From positions 1-43,456 of the forward strand of contig NZ_WYCT01000019.1 of assembly GCF_011008945.1 (NCBI RefSeq): 43,456 nt of DNA, in the 5' to 3' direction. The notes beneath the pieces were generated by a model. That model saw nothing but the letters and a program-made list of their open reading frames with translations, had not been told where the DNA came from and searched no databases. The stretch is from Streptomyces harenosi (GTDB taxonomy: Bacteria; Actinomycetota; Actinomycetes; Streptomycetales; Streptomycetaceae). Position numbers and translations under genes: made by a program. Shown piece after piece: positions 1 through 7,490 of this stretch (its first letter is position 1; each line of letters begins with the position of its first letter).

Positions 1-46
1 ACGACAAAAGCCACACTACGGGATCAAAGAGACGGCTCTCCAGGCG

Positions 47-133
47 GCACTCCGCGTGCCCGCCGGGGGGCCGAGCACTCCGCGTGCCCGCCGGGGGGCC
101 GAGCACCCCGAGTGCCCGCCGGGGGGGGGCCGA
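47..133. repeat. 28-bp tandem repeat, three units
   Basis: Two perfect 28-bp units (47-74 and 75-102) begin with GCACTCCGCG and end with a G-run followed by CCGA. A third unit (103-133) has a few substitutions and a longer G-run. The rest of 1-430 is GC-rich and I see no convincing gene in it; the open frames there are overlapping and lack a start site or recognisable protein. Confidence 0.8.
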
Positions 134-360
134 GGAGGCGGGCCCTACCGCCTCCCGGCGATTACCCACCGGCCGCCGCTCCAGTCCCGCCCCGTCGTCG
201 CTTCCCGTCCGTCACACGCTCCGGGAACCCCGCGACTCCTTCGAGGCCCCCCACCGTACGCCCCAACTCCGGTCGCCCGCAGCCGGATCCCCCTGCCGGA
301 GACCCTTGCCGGGACTCCCGCCGGGACCCCTGCCGGAAAACGAGCACAGGCCCCACGGCG

Positions 361-391
361 TGACCACCGGGAGCCTGAGATGTTGTACAGT
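361..391 (+). promoter_or_regulatory. possible tRNA promoter
   Basis: A TACAGT box at 386-391 lies about 40 bases before the tRNA, with TGACCA at 361-366 as a weak -35. The 19-base spacing is longer than usual, so this is only a candidate. Confidence 0.3.
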
Positions 392-430
392 AGGCGAGCG
401 TCCGGACACCGGTTCCAACCGGAGTCTTAC

Positions 431-504
431 GCGGGTGTAGTTTAATGGTAGAACATCAGCTTCCCAAGCTGAGAGCGCGAGTTCGATTCTCGTCACCCGC
501 TCCA
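431..504 (+). tRNA. tRNA-Gly (CCC anticodon), integration site
   Basis: The cloverleaf is complete: acceptor GCGGGTG pairs with CACCCGC, the anticodon stem TCAGC/GCTGA encloses the loop TTCCCAA (anticodon CCC), and the T arm contains GTTCGATTC. The CCA end is encoded (502-504). The 3' half from 458 onward is repeated exactly at 12332-12381, so the gene is the attachment site of the adjacent AICE and has been kept intact on this side. Confidence 0.95.
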
Positions 505-507
505 TGA
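458..507 (+). repeat. attachment site, left copy (50 bp)
   Basis: This 50-bp stretch covers the anticodon loop to just past the tRNA CCA end. It is identical to 12332-12381. The bases flanking it differ on both sides (C vs A before; A vs C after), which fixes the length. It is the expected product of tyrosine-integrase recombination into the tRNA 3' end. Confidence 0.95.
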
Positions 508-509
508 AG

Positions 510-536
510 AAGGCCCAGGTCGGAGACCTGGGCCTT
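510..536. terminator. terminator hairpin between tRNA and int
   Basis: A perfect 12-bp stem (510-521 with 525-536) encloses a 3-base loop just downstream of the tRNA and before the converging integrase end at 554. It can serve both transcripts. A degenerate version of the same hairpin follows the right att copy at 12384-12410. Confidence 0.8.
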
Positions 537-553
537 GTTGTTGTGTCCAGCGA

Positions 554-1723
554 TCAGTCGCCGCGTGCCAGATCCGTGCCAGAGGGCTTGTCGGCTGTCT
601 TCTTGGCAGCCTCCGCCCGGGCCTTCCGGACGGTGGCGTCGAGGCCGGCGGCGACCTCTTCCTGCCGCTCCTCGTCGGAGTGCTGGTAGATCAGCGCGGC
701 CTTCTCGGAGGACTGCCCGGCGCGGACCATCGTGTCCTTGAGGGTGGCACCGGACCGGGTGGAAAGCGTGTGGCCGGTGTGCCGGAGGTCGTAGAAGCGG
801 AAGCCTTCGGGCATGCCGACGATCTCCCGTGCCCTGCGCCACTTCCGGCCGAAGGTGCTGCGCCGGAAGGGCGCCCCCTTCTCGCCGACGAAGAGGAGCC
901 CGTCCGGCCCCGGCTCGGCGTAGCTCTCCAGGTGCCAGCGGAGTTCCCGGCGGAGGAATGCGGGAAGGATCACAGTCCGGGTTCCGGCCTCGCTCTTGGT
1001 GTCGCCCTGGACCCGTCGCCCGTCCATCCGTTCAGGCTCGGCGCGGCGAACGTGGATGCGCAAGGTGTCGACATCCACGTCCCGGCGGCGGAGGCCGGCC
1101 AGCTCCTCCGGCCGCATCGGGCCATAAGCACCGAGATACACCATCAGCCTCCACCTCATCCCCACGGCGTCGGCGAGCGCGTCGACCTGGGCAACGGTGG
1201 CGATGCGCCGTTCGGCCGCCTTCTCCTTGCCGGCACCTTTGATCCGGCACGGGTTGCGACTGATCAGCTCATCGTCCACTGCCGTCTCCATGATGGCCTT
1301 GAGGAGGCGGTACGCCTTGGCCGTGATGGTCTTGGCACCGGTCACCCGAAGCCGCTCGGCCCGCCACTCACGCACGCGCGGCGCCGTGATCTCGTCCAGG
1401 TCCACGTCGGCAAAGGCGCCCAGGTGCTTGTCGAGGAGGTAGCGGTACAGGTCCCTGGTGAGCGGGGCCAGCTCCCGTTCCTCCACCCACTTGTCGGCGT
1501 AGGCCCGGAAGCTCACCGCACCGGCGTCCGGGTCCCGCCACTCTCCCCTTCGGATCTCGGTCTGCTTCTCCGCGAGCCAGTCGTCCGCGTCAACGATCGT
1601 CGCGAAGGTCTCGGGGGCCGGGCGCATCACACCGTCCGGTCCGGGATACCGCGCCTGATAGCGGCCGGAGGGGAGCCGTCTGATCGCGCCGAAACGGCGG
1701 CGCCTGCCCTTGCTGTTGGCCAT
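554..1723 (-). CDS. int: site-specific tyrosine integrase
   Basis: A 389-aa tyrosine recombinase that would join the element's attP with the tRNA-Gly attB and, with Xis, reverse the reaction. The N-terminal 65 residues form an arm-type DNA-binding region, a SAM-like core-binding domain spans about 70-165, and the catalytic domain follows. Visible active-site residues are R204 (GPMRPEE), K243, R314 (YDLRHT) and nucleophile Y346 (ALIYQH). The first His of the HxxR box is Tyr311 and the usual GHSS reads GQSS, variants I believe are common in this subfamily. The ATG at 1723 overlaps the xis stop (TGATG); longer upstream frames read through xis and are rejected. The gene ends 50 bp from the tRNA. 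Confidence 0.95.
   Translation of the reverse strand: MANSKGRRRRFGAIRRLPSGRYQARYPGPDGVMRPAPETFATIVDADDWLAEKQTEIRRGEWRDPDAGAVSFRAYADKWVEERELAPLTRDLYRYLLDKHLGAFADVDLDEITAPRVREWRAERLRVTGAKTITAKAYRLLKAIMETAVDDELISRNPCRIKGAGKEKAAERRIATVAQVDALADAVGMRWRLMVYLGAYGPMRPEELAGLRRRDVDVDTLRIHVRRAEPERMDGRRVQGDTKSEAGTRTVILPAFLRRELRWHLESYAEPGPDGLLFVGEKGAPFRRSTFGRKWRRAREIVGMPEGFRFYDLRHTGHTLSTRSGATLKDTMVRAGQSSEKAALIYQHSDEERQEEVAAGLDATVRKARAEAAKKTADKPSGTDLARGD
563..582. repeat. possible integrase arm-binding repeat, left end
   Basis: The 20-mer GCGTGCCAGATCCGTGCCAG, itself two near-copies of a CGTGCCAG half, recurs with one mismatch at 12206-12225 near the other end of the element. One copy lies about 55 bp inside each att site's flank, as integrase arm sites often do. 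The left copy also codes for the integrase C-terminus. Confidence 0.45.
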
Positions 1724-1935
1724 CAGGCAGCCCGCCCGTAGCGCGTACGAGGACGCCTCAGCGGCTCCACCGTGCGAGCCTTGATGAACTCCTCGACCGC
1801 GCTCTGTGGGATGCGCACATGCCGGCCGACCTTCACGTACCGGATGCGCCGCTCCTCGATCAGCCGCCGGGGAAAGCGAGCGGTCGTGCCGAGCAGTTCG
1901 GCGACCTGGTCCACGGACAGGTAGCGGTCTTTCAT
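1723..1935 (-). CDS. xis: excisionase, MerR-like helix-turn-helix
   Basis: A 70-aa basic DNA-binding protein. It begins MKDRYLSVDQVAELLGTT, the classic excisionase/MerR-type HTH start, and contains a wing (RYVKVGRHVRIPQSAVEEF) and a basic tail. Its start overlaps the rep stop by four bases (ATGA) and its stop overlaps the int start (TGATG). Rep, xis and int are therefore translationally coupled, as in pSAM2. It would bend att DNA and direct Int towards excision before transfer. Confidence 0.92.
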   Translation of the reverse strand: MKDRYLSVDQVAELLGTTARFPRRLIEERRIRYVKVGRHVRIPQSAVEEFIKARTVEPLRRPRTRYGRAA

Positions 1936-3275
1936 GCGGTGGGCTCTCCTTCCGTACCGGGAGCGGGTTCGAGAGATGCGGCAAGCCAGGCTTCGGTGTC
2001 GGACAGGCCGGTGCCGGCGAAGACCCAGTGCGCGAGGACGTACGTCGTGTCGGGCTCGGGGCCGTTGGCTTCCGCTGCTTGTGCTCGGCGCCATTCGGCG
2101 CGGGCGTCGCGGAGGGCGCCGAGGGTGGTGGAGTAGCGGCGGGACTTGGTGGAGAAGTGGCCGCGGAATCCGAGCATGTGGGCCCAGGCGCGCAGGTGGA
2201 GGTGTTCCAGGTCCTTGCGGGCGCCGAGGGTCCAGGCGGTGCGGATGAGGCGGCGGGCGTGGTCGCTGATGTCGAGCTGGGCGAGTTCGGCGGCGAACTT
2301 CAGGGGCCGGTCGAGGGCGCCCGTCGCGGTCTCGGCGCCCTTGGTGGCGTACTTGGCGATGTACGCGGCGACGGCGCGCTCGGTCAGCTCCTGGCCGTCG
2401 TTGAAGTCGGCGGAGCGGATGGTGCGTACGTCGAGCTGGCGGCCGAAGGTGAAGGTGTGGGCGCGGCCGTCGATGACCGGGCCGTCGACGCGTGCCTTGG
2501 TCGCTGCCGCGTGGATGGCGTCGGTGAGCAGGTCGGCGGTGGCCCAGGACGGGGGCGGGGTGTCCGCGCCGCCGGGGCCGTCGAGGCGGATGACCGCGTG
2601 GAAGTGGACCGCGCCGCGCTTCTGGTACTCGGCGACCTTGGCGAAGGACACGCGGGCGTGGTCGCGGAAGTGGCGCTGTGACAAGCCGGCGCGCTTGGCG
2701 ACTTCCCGGCGGAGGTAGGTGGAGAAGCGGCGCCAGAGCTGTCCGGCGTGGGCGTTCCACAGCACGGCCGCTTCGTAGTCGTAGGTGTCCGGGTCGAGCG
2801 GGGTGCCGAGTGTGGTGTCGTCCTTGTCGTGGTGGGTGCCGCAGCGGCAGGGGCGGCCGTCGGTGCGGCGGTTGTGGACCGGGCCGAAGCCGGGGGCGGT
2901 GAAGGTGGCGAAGACGCGGGGGTGTGCGGCGACGTGTTCCGGGGTGCCTTTGCCGCCGCGCAGTCCGGCGGTGATCAGGTGGAAGGTGTCGCGGCGGTAG
3001 ACCTCGGCACAGGCCGGGCAGCGGGTGGTGCGGCGGTTGTTGCAGCGGACGAGGAGCTGGCCGACCGGGAGGGTGGTCGAGTCGAGGTGGTGGAGGACGC
3101 GGCCGATCTCTCCGGTGGTGGTGTCGATGTCGTACTCGGTGCGGTGGCCGTCGAGGCGGATCGGGTGGGTGCAGCCGCCGAGCCCGGAGAGCTGCCCCAG
3201 GATTCCCGGCAGGCTACCGTTCTCGGCCAGCCTCGCGAGTTCCGGGAGCGGGGGCGGGGTGGTGCGGGTGAAGAT
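1932..3275 (-). CDS. repSA: rolling-circle replication initiator (RepSA-like), non-canonical start
   Basis: A 447-aa initiator that would nick the double-strand origin for rolling-circle replication of the excised circle. The C-terminal part has the HUH motif (VHFHAVIRLDG), followed by a Tyr-containing motif (AAYIAKYATKG) that supplies the nicking tyrosine. The N-terminal part has Cys clusters (RCNNRRTTRCPACAEV and RPCRCGTHH) like pSAM2-family Rep proteins. The frame is open from a stop at 3372-3374. I read every codon from there to 2765 and found no ATG, GTG or TTG. AAGGAG (3287-3282) lies six bases before ATC (3275-3273), so the start is either a rare AUC or a lost ATG. Starting at GTG 2765 would remove the zinc motifs. 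Confidence 0.82.
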   Translation of the reverse strand: MFTRTTPPPLPELARLAENGSLPGILGQLSGLGGCTHPIRLDGHRTEYDIDTTTGEIGRVLHHLDSTTLPVGQLLVRCNNRRTTRCPACAEVYRRDTFHLITAGLRGGKGTPEHVAAHPRVFATFTAPGFGPVHNRRTDGRPCRCGTHHDKDDTTLGTPLDPDTYDYEAAVLWNAHAGQLWRRFSTYLRREVAKRAGLSQRHFRDHARVSFAKVAEYQKRGAVHFHAVIRLDGPGGADTPPPSWATADLLTDAIHAAATKARVDGPVIDGRAHTFTFGRQLDVRTIRSADFNDGQELTERAVAAYIAKYATKGAETATGALDRPLKFAAELAQLDISDHARRLIRTAWTLGARKDLEHLHLRAWAHMLGFRGHFSTKSRRYSTTLGALRDARAEWRRAQAAEANGPEPDTTYVLAHWVFAGTGLSDTEAWLAASLEPAPGTEGEPTA

Positions 3276-3371
3276 GGCGGTCTCCTTCTGACTGGATCGG
3301 TCAGGAGTGATGAGCCCGGGGCGGCCGGATGCTTGGCCGTGTCGCGGCCGTCCCGGGTGCGGTCGGACAGG

Positions 3372-3617
3372 TCAGCGCCGGTGCTGCTCGCGGAGCAGCG
3401 AGCGCAGGACGACGGCGGCGACGGCCACGGAGATGGCCGTGACGGCGACGGCGGCCAGGAGCGCAGTGAGGACGACCCCGCCGACGAGCAGGGCCACGAC
3501 GGTCTTCTGGTCGACGGGGAGGGACGCGAGGCCGCGTCGGGCGGGTGCCGGATCGGTGGGCGCGTGGGTGTGGGCGGACGGCGGGGTCGGGTTGTCCGGG
3601 TACTTGGGCAGGAACAC
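3372..3617 (-). CDS. small membrane spread protein (Spd-type)
   Basis: An 81-aa protein starting at GTG 3617 with GGAAGGA upstream. An in-frame ATG at 3650 exists but lies inside the operator-like sequence 3632-3648. The N-terminus is Pro/His-rich (YPDNPTPPSAHTHAP). Residues about 43-75 are strongly hydrophobic and could form one or two membrane helices, followed by a basic end (LLREQHRR). It resembles the small Spd proteins of Streptomyces plasmids and AICEs, which help spread the element between hyphal compartments. It lies between rep and other transfer genes on the same strand. Confidence 0.75.
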   Translation of the reverse strand: MFLPKYPDNPTPPSAHTHAPTDPAPARRGLASLPVDQKTVVALLVGGVVLTALLAAVAVTAISVAVAAVVLRSLLREQHRR

Positions 3618-3631
3618 GGCTTGTCCTTCCT

Positions 3632-3648
3632 TATCTACTCGTCTAGTC
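3632..3648. promoter_or_regulatory. operator-like site 1 (ACTCGTCTA core)
   Basis: TATCTACTCGTCTAGTC lies just upstream of the spread gene at 3617. Its 9-mer ACTCGTCTA (3637-3645) recurs at four other regulatory points of the element, including around the GntR regulator, so it is a probable target of that repressor. Confidence 0.6.
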
Positions 3649-3837
3649 ATGCGAGCCGTTTACGACGGCGACGCCGGACCGCGTGCCGGACTCGATGGCG
3701 GGGGCGAGGAAGGTGTGCGAGAGCCAGAAACCGAACAGCGCGATGAGGACGACGATCCAGGGGCGGACGCCGAGGAACTTGATCGCTCCCCAGGCGAAGA
3801 ACCCGAGGATGAGGACGAGCGGCAGGCTGACGGTCAC
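3643..3837 (-). CDS. small hydrophobic transfer/spread protein
   Basis: A 64-aa protein (GTG start, AAAGGA upstream) that is almost entirely hydrophobic from residues 4 to 45, with two likely membrane helices separated by GVRPW. The tail is short and polar. Its position between a small Cys-containing transfer protein and the Spd-like gene matches the cluster of tiny membrane proteins in AICE transfer operons. No catalytic motif is visible. Confidence 0.75.
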   Translation of the reverse strand: MTVSLPLVLILGFFAWGAIKFLGVRPWIVVLIALFGFWLSHTFLAPAIESGTRSGVAVVNGSHD

Positions 3838-3852
3838 GGTGGTCCGGTCCTT

Positions 3853-4044
3853 TCAGCGGACGGGGCAGCGGTGGGTGCGGGCGGCCAGTTCGGCGGCGGC
3901 GCGGCTGTCGTAGTCGGCGGAGAAGCCGCAGCGCGGTGCGGTGCAGGCGGCGGTGTGCTTCTCGCGGCCCCGGTTGTCGTAGGAGGTGCCGACCTGGACG
4001 GGGCCGATGCGGGTGACGTTGCGGAAGCTGTGGTTGGCGGACAC
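3853..4044 (-). CDS. mobile element transfer protein, small Cys motif
   Basis: A 63-aa protein starting at GTG 4044 behind GAGAGGAG. It contains the block FRNVTRIGPVQVGTSYDNRG followed by CTAPRCGFSADYD and a terminal HRC, giving three Cys and nearby His residues that could bind zinc. This block is characteristic of the short proteins annotated 'mobile element transfer protein' in Streptomyces AICEs, whose exact role is unknown. It is part of the minus-strand transfer operon. A larger overlapping frame up to 4563 is a shadow of the next gene. Confidence 0.8.
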   Translation of the reverse strand: MSANHSFRNVTRIGPVQVGTSYDNRGREKHTAACTAPRCGFSADYDSRAAAELAARTHRCPVR

Positions 4045-4055
4045 GCGGTCTCCTC

Positions 4056-4682
4056 TCAGAGGTGGGCGGCGATGGCTTCGGCCATCGGCGCGGGGACGCC
4101 GAGACGGGCGCGGAGGGTCAGGGTGTCGATAGGGGCGCCGGTACGGGCGTGGTGCTCGGCGGCGACCTTGCGGGCGTGGTTGACCAAGGCGGACGGGACG
4201 GGTACGGGTGTCGGTCGCGGCGGTGTCTCGATGGCGGGTGGGACAGGCGCTTCTGGTTCGGGGGCGGTTTCGGGCTCGTCCACCTGGTCCTCGACGACTT
4301 CCGCGCCAGCGTCTGGCTTGGGTGCGGAGTGGGCGAGGAGTGTCCCGCCGAGGAAGGCGATGGCGGGCCAGCCCGCAACGAGGATGCGCAGCCAGGGCGG
4401 GACGTTGCCGAGGTCGAGGAGGCCGGCGGTCGCGACGTTGGCGCCGAGGGAGGCGGCGAGGGCGATGATGAACCAGCACCAGGCCGCGGCTTTGCCGTGT
4501 CCGGTCCGCAGTCGTCGCCAGGCGGCGACCAAGAGCAGGTCGACGGAGACGGGGTAGGCCCATGCCTTCCAGCCGTCCTGTCCGGCGGCCACCGCGAGGT
4601 CGTGAAGGTGGGCGAAGGACAGCGCGGCGGCGATGAACGCCTGGACGAGCACCGCGTCGACGCGGGCCAGGCGGGCACGCAT
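4056..4682 (-). CDS. DUF2637-type membrane protein (SpdB-like)
   Basis: A 208-aa protein with an ATG start and AAGGAG upstream. Residues about 10-110 carry four hydrophobic segments (for example around AAWCWFIIALAASLGANVA). A Pro/Glu-rich linker (about 120-165) and a short helical C-terminal domain follow (LVNHARKVAAEHHARTG...). This is the layout of DUF2637/SpdB2 proteins always found next to the FtsK-like translocase in Streptomyces conjugative elements. It probably sits in the membrane and cooperates with Tra in transfer or intramycelial spread. Confidence 0.82.
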   Translation of the reverse strand: MRARLARVDAVLVQAFIAAALSFAHLHDLAVAAGQDGWKAWAYPVSVDLLLVAAWRRLRTGHGKAAAWCWFIIALAASLGANVATAGLLDLGNVPPWLRILVAGWPAIAFLGGTLLAHSAPKPDAGAEVVEDQVDEPETAPEPEAPVPPAIETPPRPTPVPVPSALVNHARKVAAEHHARTGAPIDTLTLRARLGVPAPMAEAIAAHL

Positions 4683-4716
4683 GAGGCGGCTCCTTCCGAA
4701 GTTGGGCGGGGGAAGG

Positions 4717-6093
4717 TCAGTCGGTTACCGGGTGGGGCAGGACGACCGGGGCCGCGTGCTCGGCCGGACGCACGGGCACGGCGGGCCGGAAGGGCTCCAA
4801 CGCGGGAAGGTCGGGCACCAGTCCGGCCCACGCGTGGCAGGTCTCGGCCGCGTCCGTGAGGGAGAGGTACGGCGTGCGGATGCGGGACCAGCCGCCTGAG
4901 GTGTCACCAGCCACGGCCAGGCCGGGCCGTTCCGGTGCGATGGAGCAGGCGGCCATGACCGCCTCGGGGGCGATGTCGCCGAGGGCCATCTTGGCGGAGG
5001 CTTCGTCGTTGACGCGGTGGCAGACGCGGCCGGTGAGCTGGGCACGGAGCATGGTGGCGCCCTTGCCGAGTTCGGCGCCGAAGCGCTGCCCGCACACCTC
5101 CAGGTATATGCCGGCGGCGCGGCCGAGCTGGGCGAGGCGGATGAGCTGGGTGACCATCTCGTCGCGGCGTTCCTCGTCCTTCTTCGTGGCGACGAGGAAG
5201 AGTTCGGCCACCTCGTCCACGAACAGCACGACGGGTACGGGGCGCTTGTGCTCGGGCAGGCCCCAGATGTCGGAGGTGATCTCCTCGTCCGGGGTGCCGG
5301 GGGCGATGCCCTGCCGGGCCTTGATCAGGTCGTATCGGTCCTCCATTTCCTTGACCAGGACGGGCAGCAGTTCGGCCGCCTGTTCCGGGTCGGTGGCCAG
5401 GGCGGAGAGCCGGGGAGCGAAGGGGGCCAGTTCGACGCCCCGCTTGCAGTCGATGCCGACCAAGGCGACAGGCTGAGGGGCGAGGCCGGCGATGAGGTGG
5501 CGCAGGTACATGGACTTGCCGGACAGGGTGGCGCCGAGGGTGAGCTGGTGGGGGATGGTGCGGTAGTCGCGTACGAACGGCGTGGCGTCCTCGCGCAGGG
5601 CGACCGGCACTTGGAGGAAGCCGTCCGCGATCTTGCGCGGCATGCGGACCCGCCGTAAGACGTCGTAGCCGACGAGCCGCAGCTCGATGACACCCGGCTT
5701 GACCGGGGTGACGTAAACGGCGTGGACGCCCCAGGCGTGCCGTAGCCGTTCGGTCGAGGCTGCGAAGTCGGCGGGTTCCTGGCCAGGGGCCAGGCGGAGG
5801 CGTATCCGCAGCCCGGTCGTGGTGGGCCGGAGCAGGCCCCGGCGAGGCGGTACGGGCCGCACCTCACGCCGGGTCATGGCCCTGGCGGCGAGCACCCGGA
5901 GTCGGGAGGGCGCCACGGTGAGGCCACATGCCTCCATCACCGAGCCGTAGGTGCTGAGCAGCCGGACCGTGGACACCGGGAGGCCGACCGTGGACCAGTA
6001 CGCCGCCGGGTGCTTGGCCCGGGCGTAGGCGGCCCCGCCGCCGAGCGCGGCGACAGGACCACCCACTTCGAGAAGCGTCGTCAGGTCGGACAT
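4717..6093 (-). CDS. traSA: FtsK/SpoIIIE-type conjugal DNA translocase (TraSA-like)
   Basis: A 458-aa hexameric-type DNA pump, the only protein strictly needed for conjugation in this class. It should move double-stranded element DNA through the hyphal membrane. A hydrophobic N-terminus (about 10-50) precedes a domain that feeds into the motor. Walker A is GATLSGKS (187-194) and Walker B is VVLFVDE (288-294), with an FtsK-like LIRLAQLGRAAGI segment after it. The ATG at 6093 overlaps the stop of the upstream gene (TGATG). The longer open frame to 6456 is rejected because it runs antisense to nothing recognisable and overlaps the upstream coupled gene. Confidence 0.92.
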   Translation of the reverse strand: MSDLTTLLEVGGPVAALGGGAAYARAKHPAAYWSTVGLPVSTVRLLSTYGSVMEACGLTVAPSRLRVLAARAMTRREVRPVPPRRGLLRPTTTGLRIRLRLAPGQEPADFAASTERLRHAWGVHAVYVTPVKPGVIELRLVGYDVLRRVRMPRKIADGFLQVPVALREDATPFVRDYRTIPHQLTLGATLSGKSMYLRHLIAGLAPQPVALVGIDCKRGVELAPFAPRLSALATDPEQAAELLPVLVKEMEDRYDLIKARQGIAPGTPDEEITSDIWGLPEHKRPVPVVLFVDEVAELFLVATKKDEERRDEMVTQLIRLAQLGRAAGIYLEVCGQRFGAELGKGATMLRAQLTGRVCHRVNDEASAKMALGDIAPEAVMAACSIAPERPGLAVAGDTSGGWSRIRTPYLSLTDAAETCHAWAGLVPDLPALEPFRPAVPVRPAEHAAPVVLPHPVTD

Positions 6094-6449
6094 CAGGCGG
6101 CGGCCCCGGTGGCGGCCGGGAAGGCAGCGGGGGTGACGGCGGCGGCGCGGTAGGCGATGCCGTGGCGCTGCTGGCCGTTGAAGACGGACTCCCACGGTCG
6201 GGCGACCAGGCCCGGCAGCGAGACCGGTGCGCCCAGGGTCAGTCCCTCGGAGATGCCGCCCTCCGGGACGGTGACCTTGATCAGCGAGGACTCGCCGTCC
6301 TCGATGTAGACGACGCCGATGGTCATCAGCGCCTCGCCGCTGTTGGCGTCCTTGGCGATCTCGCCGGTCTGCCGGTCGCGGACCTTCGGTTCGGGAGCCT
6401 CGGTGAGCAGGATCGTCGCTCCGGAAGTCTCCACGCGGATGGTGCGCAA
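6093..6449 (-). CDS. small regulatory protein (SCO3933-like family)
   Basis: A 118-aa protein with a TTG start at 6449, preceded by AGGAG at a six-base spacing. It begins LRTIRVETSGATILL and ends in an Ala-rich tail. It has the look of the SCO3933-family regulatory proteins that precede the tra gene in AICEs, and it occupies the place of pSAM2 pra. The sequence is mostly beta-rich with no HTH visible, so a direct DNA-binding role is not shown. Its promoter region holds two ACTCGTCTA operators, so it and traSA are likely repressed together by the GntR regulator. Confidence 0.72.
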   Translation of the reverse strand: MRTIRVETSGATILLTEAPEPKVRDRQTGEIAKDANSGEALMTIGVVYIEDGESSLIKVTVPEGGISEGLTLGAPVSLPGLVARPWESVFNGQQRHGIAYRAAAVTPAAFPAATGAAA

Positions 6450-6459
6450 GACACACTCC

Positions 6460-6477
6460 TATCTACTCGTCTATACA
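6460..6477. promoter_or_regulatory. operator-like site 2
   Basis: TATCTACTCGTCTATACA lies immediately upstream of the Shine-Dalgarno sequence of the 6449 gene. The first 14 bases match site 1. Binding here would block the tra operon. Confidence 0.65.
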
Positions 6478-6535
6478 AGATGGGTCCTGCGAACCCCTTG
6501 ATCGGGATCGCGCACTCACCTTGCCACACAACTCG

Positions 6536-6554
6536 CTAACTCGTCTATACGAGT
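6536..6554. promoter_or_regulatory. operator-like site 3, palindromic
   Basis: CTAACTCGTCTATACGAGT contains ACTCGT (6539-6544) and its exact inverse ACGAGT (6549-6554) around a 4-base centre. This suggests the full dimeric operator. It lies between the tra promoter and the 3' end of the GntR gene. Confidence 0.65.
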
Positions 6555-6616
6555 AAGCGTGTTGGGGTGTACGAGTTCGGGAGGACGTCCCCGCGCACCA
6601 CCGCAAATCGTGACGA

Positions 6617-7405
6617 TCAGGTCGCCGGAAGCTGGTACGAGAGGACGTACGCGTCCGCCGCCATCACCGTGTCGCAGACCTCGACGGCCCGCCCCTCGGT
6701 GTCGAAGGCGGTCCGGATGAGGTGGATGACCGGGACGCCGGCGGCCAGCCGCAGCGTCTTGACCTCGGCGGGCGAGGGCATCCGGGCACGGATCTCCTCG
6801 TCGAAGTGGTCAAGGCGGTGGCCCAGCTCTTCCAGGCGGGCGTAGATGCCGCCGGGGCCGGGATTGGGTTCGGCGATCGGTGTGCCGCGGGCGATGTCGA
6901 GCGGGAGGTAGGAGGTGGCGAACTCCACCGGCCGCCCGTCGAGCAGGTACCGGCGCCGACGGGCCAGCACGCGCCGCACGGAGCCGAGCCGGGTGGAGAT
7001 GTCCTGGCTGGCCTTCTCCTCCTTGACCTCCAGGCTGTCCACCTGGGGGTGGCCGCCAGCCGCGTCGGCCTCCACGATGAACGCGGACTTGCCCTGTTCC
7101 CGGTGGCGGCGGGCGAAGCGGTCGGAGGCGAGGCGCCTGACGGGCGGTCGTGGCCGTACGAAGACTCCCCTGCCGTGCTCGGCGTGCACCAGGCCCTCGC
7201 CCTGGAGGATGGAGAAGGCGTTGCGGACCGTCATCCGGGACACACCGAAGTGGTCGACAAGGTCGGCTTCGGAGGGCAGCTTCTCGCCCTCGCGGAATCG
7301 CCCACGGTCGATGGCCTCGCGAAGCTGGTCGGCGATCTGCCGGAAGACCGCACGATCGCTCGTGGGGTCGAGATCACCGAGGAGGCCCGAAGATAGAGGG
7401 CTCAC
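6617..7405 (-). CDS. korSA: GntR-family (HutC type) transcriptional repressor, KorSA-like
   Basis: A 262-aa regulator. Residues about 18-85 form a winged HTH typical of GntR proteins (VFRQIADQLREAIDRGRF, then LPSEADLVDHFGVSRMTVR). Residues about 95-255 match the UTRA ligand-binding fold of the HutC subfamily. The GTG start at 7405 follows GGAG. In pSAM2, KorSA represses the replication/transfer activator and its own promoter. Here the gene is divergent from a Nudix gene, and the shared interval holds an ACTCGTCTA site, with two more before the tra operon. Autoregulation and control of transfer are inferred from this layout. Confidence 0.88.
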   Translation of the reverse strand: MSPLSSGLLGDLDPTSDRAVFRQIADQLREAIDRGRFREGEKLPSEADLVDHFGVSRMTVRNAFSILQGEGLVHAEHGRGVFVRPRPPVRRLASDRFARRHREQGKSAFIVEADAAGGHPQVDSLEVKEEKASQDISTRLGSVRRVLARRRRYLLDGRPVEFATSYLPLDIARGTPIAEPNPGPGGIYARLEELGHRLDHFDEEIRARMPSPAEVKTLRLAAGVPVIHLIRTAFDTEGRAVEVCDTVMAADAYVLSYQLPAT

Positions 7406-7422
7406 GTGAGTACTCCTTTAGG

Positions 7423-7435
7423 TATCTAGACGAGT
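7423..7435. promoter_or_regulatory. operator-like site 4 in korSA-pif divergent region
   Basis: TATCTAGACGAGT contains ACTCGTCTA on the minus strand (7435-7427). It lies 18 bases upstream of the repressor start and 56 bases before the Nudix gene, where it could control both. Confidence 0.6.
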
Positions 7436-7490
7436 GGGCGAGTGCTGTTGCTACGGTGGAGAGCCTAGCCAGCCGAGAGGGCCGAGGAAC

